DNA of 6,100 bases from Maricaulis sp. (GCA_002694345.1 NZLV01000008.1:1968-8067), one strand, 5' to 3'; numbered from the stretch's first letter, positions 1 to 5,877 are shown. Notes: a model not told the origin generated them from the sequence alone. Made by a program: numbers and translations.

Positions 1-1056
1 ATGCTGGAACGCCACCAGGCCCAGTCGGACACGCGTGACGGCGCCTGGAAACTGCCCCGCGGCGAAGCCTATTACCAAAGCCAGCTGGCCGGCTTCACCA
101 CCATGCCGGACCTGTCCCCGCAGGAAATCCACGATATCGGCCTGTCCGAGATCGACCGCATCCATGGCGAGATGCGCGGCATCATGGAACAGGTCGGTTT
201 CGAGGGCACGCTGGGCGAATTCTTCGAATTCATGCGCACGGACGAGCAGTTCTATTATCCCAATACGGATGAAGGCCGTCAGCGCTACCTGGCCGAGGTG
301 GACGTCGTGTTCGACCGTGTTCGCGATGTCATTCCGGACTATTTCGACACCACGCCGCAGGCGCCGATGATCGTGCGCGAAGTGGAAGCCTTCCGGGCCG
401 CCGGCTCGCCGACCGCCTTCTACAATTCGCCGGCCATGGATGGGTCCCGCCCGGGCATCTACTACGCCAACACGTCGAACATGCGGAACCTGCCGACCTA
501 TCAGATGGAGACCCTCGCCTATCATGAGGGCATTCCCGGTCACCACTTCCAGCTGGCTCTGACGCAGGAGCTGGAAGGCCAGCCCATGTTCCAGCGCCAG
601 CTCTACCTGTCGGCCTTCGGCGAAGGCTGGGCGCTCTATGCGGAGAGCCTGGGCAAGGAGATGGGTCTGTTCACCGATCCCTACCAGGATTTCGGCCGCC
701 TCGCCTACGAGCTGTGGCGCGCCGGACGCCTGGTCGTCGACACCGGCATTCATGCCCTGCAATGGAGCCGCGAGGACGCAATCGCCTACCTGCTGGAAAA
801 CACCTCCTTCACCGAGGAAGAGGTCACGCGGGAGGTCGAGCGCTACATCGTCTGGCCGGGTCAGGCGACCTCCTACAAGATCGGCCAGATGCGCATTCGC
901 GACCTGCGCGATTACGCCCGCGAAGAGCTGGGCGAGAATTTCGACTGGGGCGAGTTCCATGACGTCGTGCTGACCCATGGCTCGCTGCCGCTGCCGGTTC
1001 TGACCGAGCTGGTGAATGATTATGTCGCGGCCAACCGGCCGCAGGATACGCAGTAA
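1..1056 (+). CDS. DUF885 family protein, C-terminal part (5' end outside window)
   Basis: This is the C-terminal 351 residues of a DUF885 (PF05960) protein, a family of exported, metallopeptidase-like proteins whose substrates are poorly defined. Visible motifs are HEGIPGHH at residues 175-182 (putative metal-binding and catalytic block), EGWALYAE at 208-215, the ELWRAGRLVVDTG block near 237-249, and YIVWPGQATSYKIG near 282-295. The methionine codon at position 1 is almost certainly internal. It aligns with about residue 285 of the complete neighbouring paralogue, so roughly 285 N-terminal residues, probably including a signal peptide, lie upstream of the window. The reading frame is open to the edge and ends at TAA. 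The next gene starts 12 bp downstream on the same strand and is a paralogue (over half identical by eye), so the two probably form an operon born by tandem duplication. Family assignment is secure; peptidase activity is inferred. Confidence 0.9.
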   Translation: MLERHQAQSDTRDGAWKLPRGEAYYQSQLAGFTTMPDLSPQEIHDIGLSEIDRIHGEMRGIMEQVGFEGTLGEFFEFMRTDEQFYYPNTDEGRQRYLAEVDVVFDRVRDVIPDYFDTTPQAPMIVREVEAFRAAGSPTAFYNSPAMDGSRPGIYYANTSNMRNLPTYQMETLAYHEGIPGHHFQLALTQELEGQPMFQRQLYLSAFGEGWALYAESLGKEMGLFTDPYQDFGRLAYELWRAGRLVVDTGIHALQWSREDAIAYLLENTSFTEEEVTREVERYIVWPGQATSYKIGQMRIRDLRDYAREELGENFDWGEFHDVVLTHGSLPLPVLTELVNDYVAANRPQDTQ

Positions 1057-1062
1057 GAGGGG
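1057..1062 (+). promoter_or_regulatory. Ribosome binding site of the second DUF885 gene
   Basis: GAGGGG directly follows the TAA stop of the first DUF885 gene and lies 6 nt before the ATG at 1069. It supports this start and the complete signal peptide. The 12-bp gap leaves little room for a separate promoter, in keeping with co-transcription. Confidence 0.7.
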
Positions 1063-1068
1063 ATATCG

Positions 1069-2961
1069 ATGTCCAAGTTCACACCCACATCCTGGCTCGC
1101 CGGCGTTTCGGCCCTGGCCCTGCTGGCTGCCTGTTCGCCGACCGGCGATGACGGCGAAGACATCGCCCCGACGTCCTCTGCGGCAACGACGGCCGACGTG
1201 ACGGCCGCCGCCACGGAAACGGCCGAAGCCGCGGAAACGGAGAGCGACCGTCTCAATGACTGGTTCGAACAGGTCTTCGAGGACGGGCTCAACCGCTATC
1301 CCCAATTCCAGACCTATCTGGGCCGCAAGACCAATTACGGGTCTTGGAATAACAACTCCCCGGAATTCGCCGAGGAGACCTTCCGGATCGGTCAGGAAAA
1401 CCTGGCCTACATGCAGGCGAATTTCGATTTCGACGCACTGGACGAGAACGCCCAGCTGTCCTGGCGCCTGTTCGAGTATGACGCCGAACGAAACGAGCTG
1501 TCCTGGCGCTGGCGCGACCACGGCTACACCTTCACGCCGCGCTCCGGTCCGCACATGAACACGCCGACCTTCCTGATCAACAATCACCGCGTCGATACGC
1601 TGGAAGATGCCGAGGCCTATATCCAGCGCCTCAACGGGATGGGCGATTATCTCGATCAGGCCATCGCCAATTCGCGCCGGTCCTTCGAGCTGGGCGTGTT
1701 CACACCCTTGTGGACCTATGCGCCGATGATCGAGACCTCGCAGAACATCATCACGGGCGCGCCGTTCGACGACAGCGGCGAAGACAGCCCCCTGATGGCC
1801 GATATCCGTGGCAAGGTGGAAGCGCTCGAGCTGGAGCCGGCCGAAACGGAACGCCTGATCTCGGAAGCCGAAGCGGCGCTCACCACGGTCGTGGGACCGG
1901 CCTATCAGCGCATCATCGCCCTGTTCGAGGAACAGGCCGCGCAGGCCACCGAGGATGACGGCATCTGGAAACACCCCGATGGCGGCGAGTATTACAACCA
2001 TCTTCTCAATGGCTATACGACGATGGATCTGTCCGCCGAGGAGATCCACCAGCTGGGTGTGCAGGAAGTGGCGCGCATCCATGGCGAGATGCGTGAGATC
2101 ATGTCCGAGGTTGGGTTCGAAGGCTCGCTGCAGGACTTCTTCGACTTCATGCGCACGGACGAGCAGTTCTACTATCCCAACACGGATGAGGGTCGCGACC
2201 GTTATCTGTCAGAGGCCACCGCGCTGATCGACACGATGCGCGAAACCCTGCCGCAAATGTTCCATACCTTCCCGGAAGCCGATCTGGTGGTGCGCCGTGT
2301 CGAGGCCTTCCGTGAGGCCTCTGCCGGCAAGGCCTTCTATCAGCGCCCGGCCCCGAACGGCACGCGCCCGGGCGTCTACTACGCCAATCTGCGCGACATG
2401 GCCGACATGCCGACCTACCAGATGGAAGCCCTCGCCTATCATGAAGGCATTCCGGGTCACCACATGCAGCTGGCCATCATGCAGGAGCTGGAGAACGTGC
2501 CGTCCTTCCGCCGCTTCGGCGGTTATACGGCCTACACGGAAGTCTGGGGTCTCTACACGGAATACCTGCCGCTGGAATACGGCTTCTATTCCGACCCCTA
2601 TTCCAATTTCGGCCGTCTCGCGATGGAGCTGTGGCGCGCCTGCCGTCTCGTGGTCGACACGGGGCTGCACTATCACCAGTGGAGCCGGGAAGAGGCCGTC
2701 CAGTACCTGCTGGAGAACACGCCCAACCCGGAAGGTGACAGCCGCAATGCGATTGACCGCTATATCGTCTATCCGGGCCAGGCGACGGCCTACAAGGTCG
2801 GCATGCTGGAGATCCTGCGCCTGCGCGGCATGGCCGAGGAAGCGCTGGGCGATGCCTATGACATCCGGGACTTCCACGATGTCGTCCTGACCCAGGGCGC
2901 CATGCCGATGGCAGTGCTGGAGGAACGGGTCATCGACTATATCGAGACCAATCTCCACTAG
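1069..2961 (+). CDS. DUF885 family lipoprotein (putative metallopeptidase-like)
   Basis: Complete 630-residue DUF885 protein. The N-terminus has a hydrophobic stretch (about 9-21) ending in lipobox LAAC, with Cys22 as the predicted lipidated residue. Ser at the next position favours outer-membrane sorting. A Thr/Ala/Glu/Asp-rich linker (about 24-58) follows, then a helical N-terminal half and the conserved C-terminal half. HEGIPGHH sits at 458-465 and the PGQATAYKVG block at 569-578. The start is supported by GAGGGG at 1057-1062, 6 nt before the ATG. Compared with the upstream paralogue, the usual EGWALYAE block reads EVWGLYTE (491-498): both glutamates and the Trp are kept but the small residues are changed. 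That may mean altered substrate choice. The gene probably shares a transcript with the upstream copy and ends just before a strong terminator. Peptidase activity and substrate are not shown by sequence alone. Confidence 0.93.
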   Translation: MSKFTPTSWLAGVSALALLAACSPTGDDGEDIAPTSSAATTADVTAAATETAEAAETESDRLNDWFEQVFEDGLNRYPQFQTYLGRKTNYGSWNNNSPEFAEETFRIGQENLAYMQANFDFDALDENAQLSWRLFEYDAERNELSWRWRDHGYTFTPRSGPHMNTPTFLINNHRVDTLEDAEAYIQRLNGMGDYLDQAIANSRRSFELGVFTPLWTYAPMIETSQNIITGAPFDDSGEDSPLMADIRGKVEALELEPAETERLISEAEAALTTVVGPAYQRIIALFEEQAAQATEDDGIWKHPDGGEYYNHLLNGYTTMDLSAEEIHQLGVQEVARIHGEMREIMSEVGFEGSLQDFFDFMRTDEQFYYPNTDEGRDRYLSEATALIDTMRETLPQMFHTFPEADLVVRRVEAFREASAGKAFYQRPAPNGTRPGVYYANLRDMADMPTYQMEALAYHEGIPGHHMQLAIMQELENVPSFRRFGGYTAYTEVWGLYTEYLPLEYGFYSDPYSNFGRLAMELWRACRLVVDTGLHYHQWSREEAVQYLLENTPNPEGDSRNAIDRYIVYPGQATAYKVGMLEILRLRGMAEEALGDAYDIRDFHDVVLTQGAMPMAVLEERVIDYIETNLH

Positions 2962-2984
2962 CGCACCACGCGCCTTGAAAACAA

Positions 2985-3011
2985 AAAGGCCTCCCGTTTC
3001 GGGAGGCCTTT
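2985..3011. terminator. Bidirectional intrinsic terminator between DUF885 gene and fliE
   Basis: A perfect 12-bp inverted repeat (arms 2985-2996 and 3000-3011, core AAAGGCCTCCCG) encloses a 3-nt TTT loop. On the + strand it is followed by a short pyrimidine-rich tail (TTTCTTGTC). On the - strand the tail is much stronger (TTTTTGTTTTC, complement of about 2977-2987). It sits 23 bp after the DUF885 stop and 25 bp after the fliE stop, exactly where two convergent transcription units meet. It therefore probably ends both. Confidence 0.9.
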
Positions 3012-3036
3012 CTTGTCTGCGCTGTCGGGAACCCGA

Positions 3037-3345
3037 TCAGATCGGCATGCGCAGGATTTCCTGGTAGGCGCGCACCACTTCGTCGCGGACGGCGACGACG
3101 GTTTCCAGCGAGATCTCGGCGGCGGAGACGGCGGTCACCACGTCCAGCAGCTCGGCTTCGCCGGCGGCAGCAGCGGCGGACATCTGCTCGGCATTGGCCA
3201 CCGCCCCGGTGGTGTCGGCAATGGCACTGGTGACCATATTGCCGAAGTCGAGACCGGAGGTCGGTTCCGGCTGCGTGCCCATATTGGACTGCTGGGCAGC
3301 CCGGACGGCGGCCTGGTAGGCTTGGACGGCAGAGAGATCAGCCAT
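3037..3345 (-). CDS. fliE: Flagellar hook-basal body complex protein FliE
   Basis: FliE is the adaptor that joins the MS ring (FliF) to the proximal rod and is exported early through the flagellar type III system. The 102-residue product has the usual family length. It carries the family hallmarks: a variable N-terminus, a helical GEAELLDVVTAVSAAEISLE segment (62-81), and the diagnostic C-terminus VRDEVVRAYQEILRMPI (86-102). The ATG start is supported by GAGGAT on the - strand (complement of 3354-3359), 8 nt upstream. It is the last gene of flgB-flgC-fliE, lies 38 bp after flgC, and is followed by a strong terminator. This order is the classic basal-body cluster and leaves little doubt about identity. 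Confidence 0.95.
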   Translation of the reverse strand: MADLSAVQAYQAAVRAAQQSNMGTQPEPTSGLDFGNMVTSAIADTTGAVANAEQMSAAAAAGEAELLDVVTAVSAAEISLETVVAVRDEVVRAYQEILRMPI

Positions 3346-3383
3346 GTCTAACTATCCTCGTTTCTCAAGGTCGTGCGCGCATT

Positions 3384-3797
3384 CTAGCGGCGCAGCAGAT
3401 CCAGCGTGCTTTGTTGCATACGGCGCGAATTCTCGATCATGTTGAGGTTCGCCTCATAGGTCCGCATCGCTTCGCGCATATCCATCATCTCGACGAGCAT
3501 CTGGACATTCGACGTGCTCACATAGCCTTCCCCATTAGCCGCAGGGTGGCCGGGGTCATATTCCAACGTGAACTCGCTCTCGTCCGGAGCGACATCGGTC
3601 ATGCGGACCATGTTGAGCCCCGTGACGCGGTCCAGCTCGGCCTCGAAGACCGGGATCTGGCGGCGGTAGGGATCGCCGCCCGGCTCACGCGCCGTGGATT
3701 CGGCGTTGGCGATATTCTCCGAAATGATGCGCATCCGCGCAGCCTGGGCCCGGAGGCCGGCCGCGGAAATCGACATGGAGTCGTGTGCGTCACTCAT
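3384..3797 (-). CDS. flgC: Flagellar basal-body proximal rod protein FlgC
   Basis: FlgC is one of the proximal rod subunits that, with FlgB and FlgF, extend from FliE through the periplasm. The 137-residue protein has the usual length. It shows the rod/hook-family N-terminal block SENIANAEST (26-35), the FlgC-typical PYRRQIPVFEAEL (43-55), and the C-terminal signature YDPGHPAANGEGYVSTSNV (80-98) followed by EMMDMREAMRTYEANLNMIE (103-122). The family commonly has PNV where this protein has SNV, a minor change. The start is supported by AAGGTGA (complement of 3804-3810), 6 nt upstream. The gene begins 14 bp after flgB, and its Shine-Dalgarno region nearly abuts the flgB stop, suggesting translational coupling. 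Class I-type rod proteins have no cleaved signal peptide, and none is seen here. Confidence 0.96.
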   Translation of the reverse strand: MSDAHDSMSISAAGLRAQAARMRIISENIANAESTAREPGGDPYRRQIPVFEAELDRVTGLNMVRMTDVAPDESEFTLEYDPGHPAANGEGYVSTSNVQMLVEMMDMREAMRTYEANLNMIENSRRMQQSTLDLLRR

Positions 3798-3811
3798 TCT
3801 GTGTCACCTTC

Positions 3812-4252
3812 CTATCGGGCGACCGGGCGGATGGCCGTCCGGATCAGCCCCAGATTCTTCTGGTAGAGGGTCAGTGCGGTTTCGTACTGCATGCGGACTT
3901 CCTGGGCGCGAACCATCTGTTCTTCCAGGACGACGGAGTTGCCATTGACCGTGGTTTCGCTGTCCGGCGCATCCTGCGTGCCCCAGCTGCGCGAGGCCGA
4001 GCCACCGCCCGAACCCGTCATGTGACCGGCTTCGGCGGTCTGAAGGCGAACGCCCGACGTGCTGCCAGCGGCGCCCTGGCCACGCAGTTGACGCTGCAGC
4101 GCGCTCTGGAAGTCAGCGACATCAAGATCCTTGGCCGTGTAGCCCGGCGTGTTCGCATGAGCGACGTTTTCCGAGATCACGCGCTGGCGCTCGGCATTGA
4201 AGCTCATCGATTGGCGAAGCATGGCCAGGACGGACACGTCATCGGGTCGCAT
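3812..4252 (-). CDS. flgB: Flagellar basal-body proximal rod protein FlgB
   Basis: FlgB is the proximal rod subunit closest to FliE/MS ring. The 146-residue product has the conserved N-terminal rod motif SENVAHANTPGYTAKDLDVA (27-46). A variable Gly/Ser-rich middle follows (about 57-90). The C-terminal helix begins at GNSVVLEEQM (104-113) and continues to YQKNLGLIRTAI (130-141), matching the D0 helices that pack rod subunits. The ATG is supported by AGAAGGGG (complement of 4261-4268), 8 nt upstream. It is the first gene of the flgB-flgC-fliE operon. The divergent upstream region holds a perfect CtrA-type site, so cell-cycle-controlled transcription as an early flagellar operon is the likely regulation. 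Confidence 0.95.
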   Translation of the reverse strand: MRPDDVSVLAMLRQSMSFNAERQRVISENVAHANTPGYTAKDLDVADFQSALQRQLRGQGAAGSTSGVRLQTAEAGHMTGSGGGSASRSWGTQDAPDSETTVNGNSVVLEEQMVRAQEVRMQYETALTLYQKNLGLIRTAIRPVAR

Positions 4253-4283
4253 GCGCGAATCCCCTTCTCTAGGTCTTAACGAA

Positions 4284-4297
4284 CGTGCTCCCGCACG
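4284..4297. repeat. Short inverted repeat in flagellar control region
   Basis: CGTGC-TCCC-GCACG: two perfect 5-bp arms with a 4-nt loop, abutting the CtrA box on its flgB side. It could be an accessory operator or a chance feature. It would fall near the leftward transcription start or spacer region. Confidence 0.4.
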
Positions 4298-4315
4298 GTT
4301 AATGCGCCCTTAACC
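4297..4315. promoter_or_regulatory. Symmetric CtrA-binding site GGTTAA-N7-TTAACC
   Basis: The sequence GGTTAA TGCGCCC TTAACC matches the CtrA consensus TTAA-N7-TTAAC exactly, and does so on both strands because the arms are perfect inverted repeats. CtrA is the cell-cycle response regulator that directly activates early (class II) flagellar operons in Caulobacter and relatives. The site lies about 45 bp from each start codon, flgB leftward and fliO rightward. In known CtrA promoters the box overlaps the -35 region, and this placement fits that for both directions. Binding is inferred from the motif and its context. Confidence 0.8.
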
Positions 4316-4360
4316 GCATCAGCCCACACCACTGTAATCTCTTATGAGGCAGGGTCTTCC

Positions 4361-4681
4361 ATGACCGAGATCGACTGGACGCACTATTTCTTCGCCATCG
4401 CGGTTCTGGCCATGTTGCTGGGCGGGCTGGGTTTATTCTCCCTCGCCGTCCGCAAGGGCTGGATCCTGCAGAACATGACCGGCCTGCGCGCCCTCACCCA
4501 GGGCCATCGGCGCCGCCTCGCCCTGAAGGAGACGCTGGTGATCGATCCGCGCCGTCGCGTGGTGATTCTCCAGGCCGACGACATGGAACACGTCGTCCTG
4601 CTGGGCGCTGAGGCGGAGACGATTCTGTCCAGCCAGACCGCCCCCGCGGAGCCGGCCGAACTGCAGGAGACGGCGTCATGA
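4361..4681 (+). CDS. fliO: Flagellar biosynthesis protein FliO-like
   Basis: FliO is a small bitopic inner-membrane protein that helps assemble the FliP ring of the flagellar type III export gate. The 106-residue product matches the family in size and layout. It has a short N-terminus, one transmembrane segment (about 9-30), a basic stretch (RKGW near 31-34, HRRR at 49-52), and the conserved FliO-type cytoplasmic block with LKETLVIDPRRRVVIL (55-70) and EHVVLLG (76-82). The tail is Ala/Glu/Pro-rich. FliO is poorly conserved, so the identification leans partly on position: it directly precedes fliP, overlapping it by ATGA (4678-4681). The start has AGGCAGGG at 4347-4354, 6 nt before the ATG. 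The CtrA-type site upstream probably drives the fliOP transcript. Confidence 0.85.
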   Translation: MTEIDWTHYFFAIAVLAMLLGGLGLFSLAVRKGWILQNMTGLRALTQGHRRRLALKETLVIDPRRRVVILQADDMEHVVLLGAEAETILSSQTAPAEPAELQETAS

Positions 4682-5442
4682 AAAAAGGCTTCTGGACCTG
4701 TACCGTCCTCTTCATCCTCGGCCTGCTGACCCTGGCCGGAGCCGGCGCAGCTGATGCGCAGAGCATCACGATCGATACCGGGACTGAAGGCGATCTGACC
4801 GAACGCGTGCTGCAGCTGGTCGCCCTTCTGACGGTGCTGTCCCTGGCCCCGTCGATCATCATCATGACGACGAGCTTCGTGCGGATCATCGTCGTGCTGT
4901 CCCTGCTGCGGACCGGTCTGGGCCTTCAGCAAAGCCCGCCGAATGCGGTCCTCGTCTCTCTGGCCATCTTCCTGACCGGCTTCATCATGGCGCCGGTCTT
5001 CACCCAGTCCTACAATGACGGGATCCAGCCCCTGCTTCAGGAAGAGATCGAACTGACCGAGGCCTTCGACCTATCCACGGCGCCGCTGAAGACCTTCATG
5101 CTGGCGCATACGCGTGAAGATGATCTGGCCCTGTTCGTGGAAATGTCCGAACAACCCTTGCCGGACAGCCCGGAGGCCACCTCCTTCTGGATCGTCGCCC
5201 CGGCCTTCATGATTTCCGAGCTGCGACGCGCCTTCGAGATCGGCTTCCTGCTCTTCATCCCCTTCCTGATCATCGACCTGGTTGTGGCCTCCATCCTCAT
5301 GTCCATGGGCATGATGATGCTTCCACCGATCGTGATCTCCCTGCCCTTCAAGCTGATCTTCTTCGTCCTGATCGACGGCTGGCGTCTGGTGACGGGATCG
5401 CTGATGCAGAGTTTCGGAACGATCGGGCCTGCCAGCGGCTGA
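4678..5442 (+). CDS. fliP: Flagellar type III export gate protein FliP
   Basis: FliP forms the pentameric core of the FliP-FliQ-FliR export gate in the MS-ring pore, through which rod, hook and filament subunits pass. The 254-residue product has a cleavable signal peptide (basic MKK, hydrophobic 6-21, likely cut after ADA at 27). It has membrane segments near 44-64, 88-108, 184-205 and 212-232, and a periplasmic region between about 110 and 170. Family signatures are TTSFVRIIVVLSLLR (64-78), QQSPPNAVLVSLAIFLTGFIM (from 84), and the strongly conserved SELRRAFEIGFLLFIPF (180-196) through ISLPFKLIFFVLIDGW (220-235). The Met-rich MSMGMMML (208-215) corresponds to the methionine gasket loop that seals the closed gate. 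AGGAG at 4665-4669 lies 8 nt before the ATG. fliQ and fliR do not follow, unlike the common fliPQR order. Confidence 0.98.
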   Translation: MKKGFWTCTVLFILGLLTLAGAGAADAQSITIDTGTEGDLTERVLQLVALLTVLSLAPSIIIMTTSFVRIIVVLSLLRTGLGLQQSPPNAVLVSLAIFLTGFIMAPVFTQSYNDGIQPLLQEEIELTEAFDLSTAPLKTFMLAHTREDDLALFVEMSEQPLPDSPEATSFWIVAPAFMISELRRAFEIGFLLFIPFLIIDLVVASILMSMGMMMLPPIVISLPFKLIFFVLIDGWRLVTGSLMQSFGTIGPASG

Positions 5443-5455
5443 GCTAGTCAGCCGC
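5435..5455. repeat. Perfect inverted repeat spanning both stop codons of fliP and the SpoIIAA-like gene
   Basis: GCGGCTGA-GCTAG-TCAGCCGC: two perfect 8-bp arms (5435-5442, 5448-5455) with a 5-nt loop. The left arm ends in the fliP TGA and the loop contains the opposing gene's TAG. An outer GCCTG/CAGGC pair (5427-5431, 5463-5467) could extend the fold. There is no U-rich tract on either side, so a standard intrinsic terminator is unlikely. It may protect the 3' ends of both convergent mRNAs or help Rho-dependent ending. Confidence 0.7.
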
Positions 5456-5812
5456 GACCAGCCAGGCATTGGCCTCGCCGATCCGGTCATCGGCAAAGAC
5501 CCGAACCGGCATGGGCATGAACAGCGACACGCCAGACACCATGGCGGAGATGACCGCATTGTCGCTCACAACCGCGATCCGGCTGATGTCCTTCATGTGA
5601 TTGAGCCCCACTTCGGCATCGGCCCACACAGCGCCGGGCGAGAAGCCGTCAAACTCCGGACCGAACCAGTAGAGCATGCGGACCGGGCCGTGAGCCTGGA
5701 TCGCAGCCTCCAGCCCCGGCACCAGAGCCTGCTCATAGTCCTGTGCCGTAACCTCACCGATCGCCTTGGCCACGACCAGTCCGGTTTCACCATCGATATC
5801 CACGAGGATCAT
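5444..5812 (-). CDS. SpoIIAA-like (STAS-related, PF11964-type) protein
   Basis: This is a 122-residue soluble cytoplasmic-type protein of the SpoIIAA-like family, which has a STAS/SEC14-like alpha/beta fold; cellular role is generally unknown. The family pattern is clear: an N-terminal beta strand, GEVTAQDYEQALVPGLEAAI (19-38), VRMLYWFGPEFDGFSPGAVWADAEVG (44-69), HMKDISRIAVVSD (72-84) and a C-terminal VRVFADDRIGEANAWL (103-118). The ATG at 5812 is preferred because AGGAG lies 8 nt upstream and the family normally starts near MI-V. An in-frame GTG at 5836 would add 8 residues (130 aa) but lacks as good a ribosome site. The gene converges on fliP with one base between stops. Its Shine-Dalgarno is inside a perfect hairpin. 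It shows no sign of belonging to the flagellar system. Confidence 0.88.
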   Translation of the reverse strand: MILVDIDGETGLVVAKAIGEVTAQDYEQALVPGLEAAIQAHGPVRMLYWFGPEFDGFSPGAVWADAEVGLNHMKDISRIAVVSDNAVISAMVSGVSLFMPMPVRVFADDRIGEANAWLVAAD

Positions 5813-5820
5813 GCCTGCAT

Positions 5821-5841
5821 CTCCTGTGTCAGCCACAGGAG
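5821..5841 (-). promoter_or_regulatory. Hairpin that sequesters the Shine-Dalgarno of the SpoIIAA-like gene
   Basis: On the mRNA-like (-) strand the sequence reads CTCCTGTG-GCTGA-CACAGGAG: perfect 8-bp arms and a 5-nt loop. The 3' arm ends in AGGAG (5825-5821), the ribosome site 8 nt before the ATG at 5812. The 5' arm holds CTCCT, an exact anti-Shine-Dalgarno match. When folded, the ribosome site is fully paired. It has no U-tract, so it is not an intrinsic terminator. A DNA operator role is an alternative because the repeat is also symmetric as DNA. Confidence 0.7.
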
Positions 5842-5877
5842 TGTGCGCCCTTCATCCGTTCCGCGCAAAGCGACGAA

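Larger units (their letters stand above)
4253..4360. promoter_or_regulatory. Divergent control region flgBC-fliE / fliOP
   Basis: This 108-bp gap is the only divergent intergenic region in the window and must hold promoters for both flagellar operons. It contains a symmetric CtrA-type box (4297-4315), an extra TTAAC at 4276-4280, a small inverted repeat (4284-4297) and one GANTC site (GAATC, 4257-4261) of the CcrM methylation type. A possible rightward -10 (GTAATC, about 4334-4339) and a possible leftward -10 (GTTAAG on the - strand, complement of 4275-4280) lie about 16-18 bp from the CtrA box edges. These -10 calls are weak. No sigma-54 (TGGCAC-N5-TTGC) element was seen. Confidence 0.7.

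Noticed and set aside
1..3. ATG at the first base as a true start of a 351-residue protein
   Set aside because: Alignment with the neighbouring 630-residue paralogue shows this Met falls about 285 residues into the protein. The window edge simply happens to cut at a Met codon.
2209..2958. 249-codon open frame on the - strand
   Set aside because: It lies wholly antisense to the DUF885 gene, has no family motifs, and its His/Val/Gly-rich composition is what high-GC coding DNA gives when read backwards.
3221..3245. TGGCAC followed by TTGC, resembling a sigma-54 promoter inside fliE
   Set aside because: The two elements are about 11 bp apart instead of the required 5, and they lie within coding sequence antisense to fliE.
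3411..4279. Long open frames on the + strand over flgC and flgB (for example 3411-3866 and 3785-4279)
   Set aside because: They are antisense to flgC/flgB, overlap each other, and show no recognisable motif.
4384..4932. 182-codon open frame on the - strand across fliO and fliP
   Set aside because: It is antisense to two well-supported flagellar genes. Its composition is shadow-like (Arg/Ser/Gln-rich) and it has no ribosome site or domain signal.
5813..5836. GTG at 5836 as the start of the SpoIIAA-like protein
   Set aside because: It adds only 8 residues not expected for the family and has a weak ribosome site, whereas the ATG at 5812 has AGGAG at ideal spacing. It is kept as an alternative in the evidence.
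5821..5841. Hairpin read as a terminator of the upstream partial gene
   Set aside because: No U-rich tract follows on either strand, and the arm coincides exactly with the ribosome site of the next gene, so a translational or operator role fits better.
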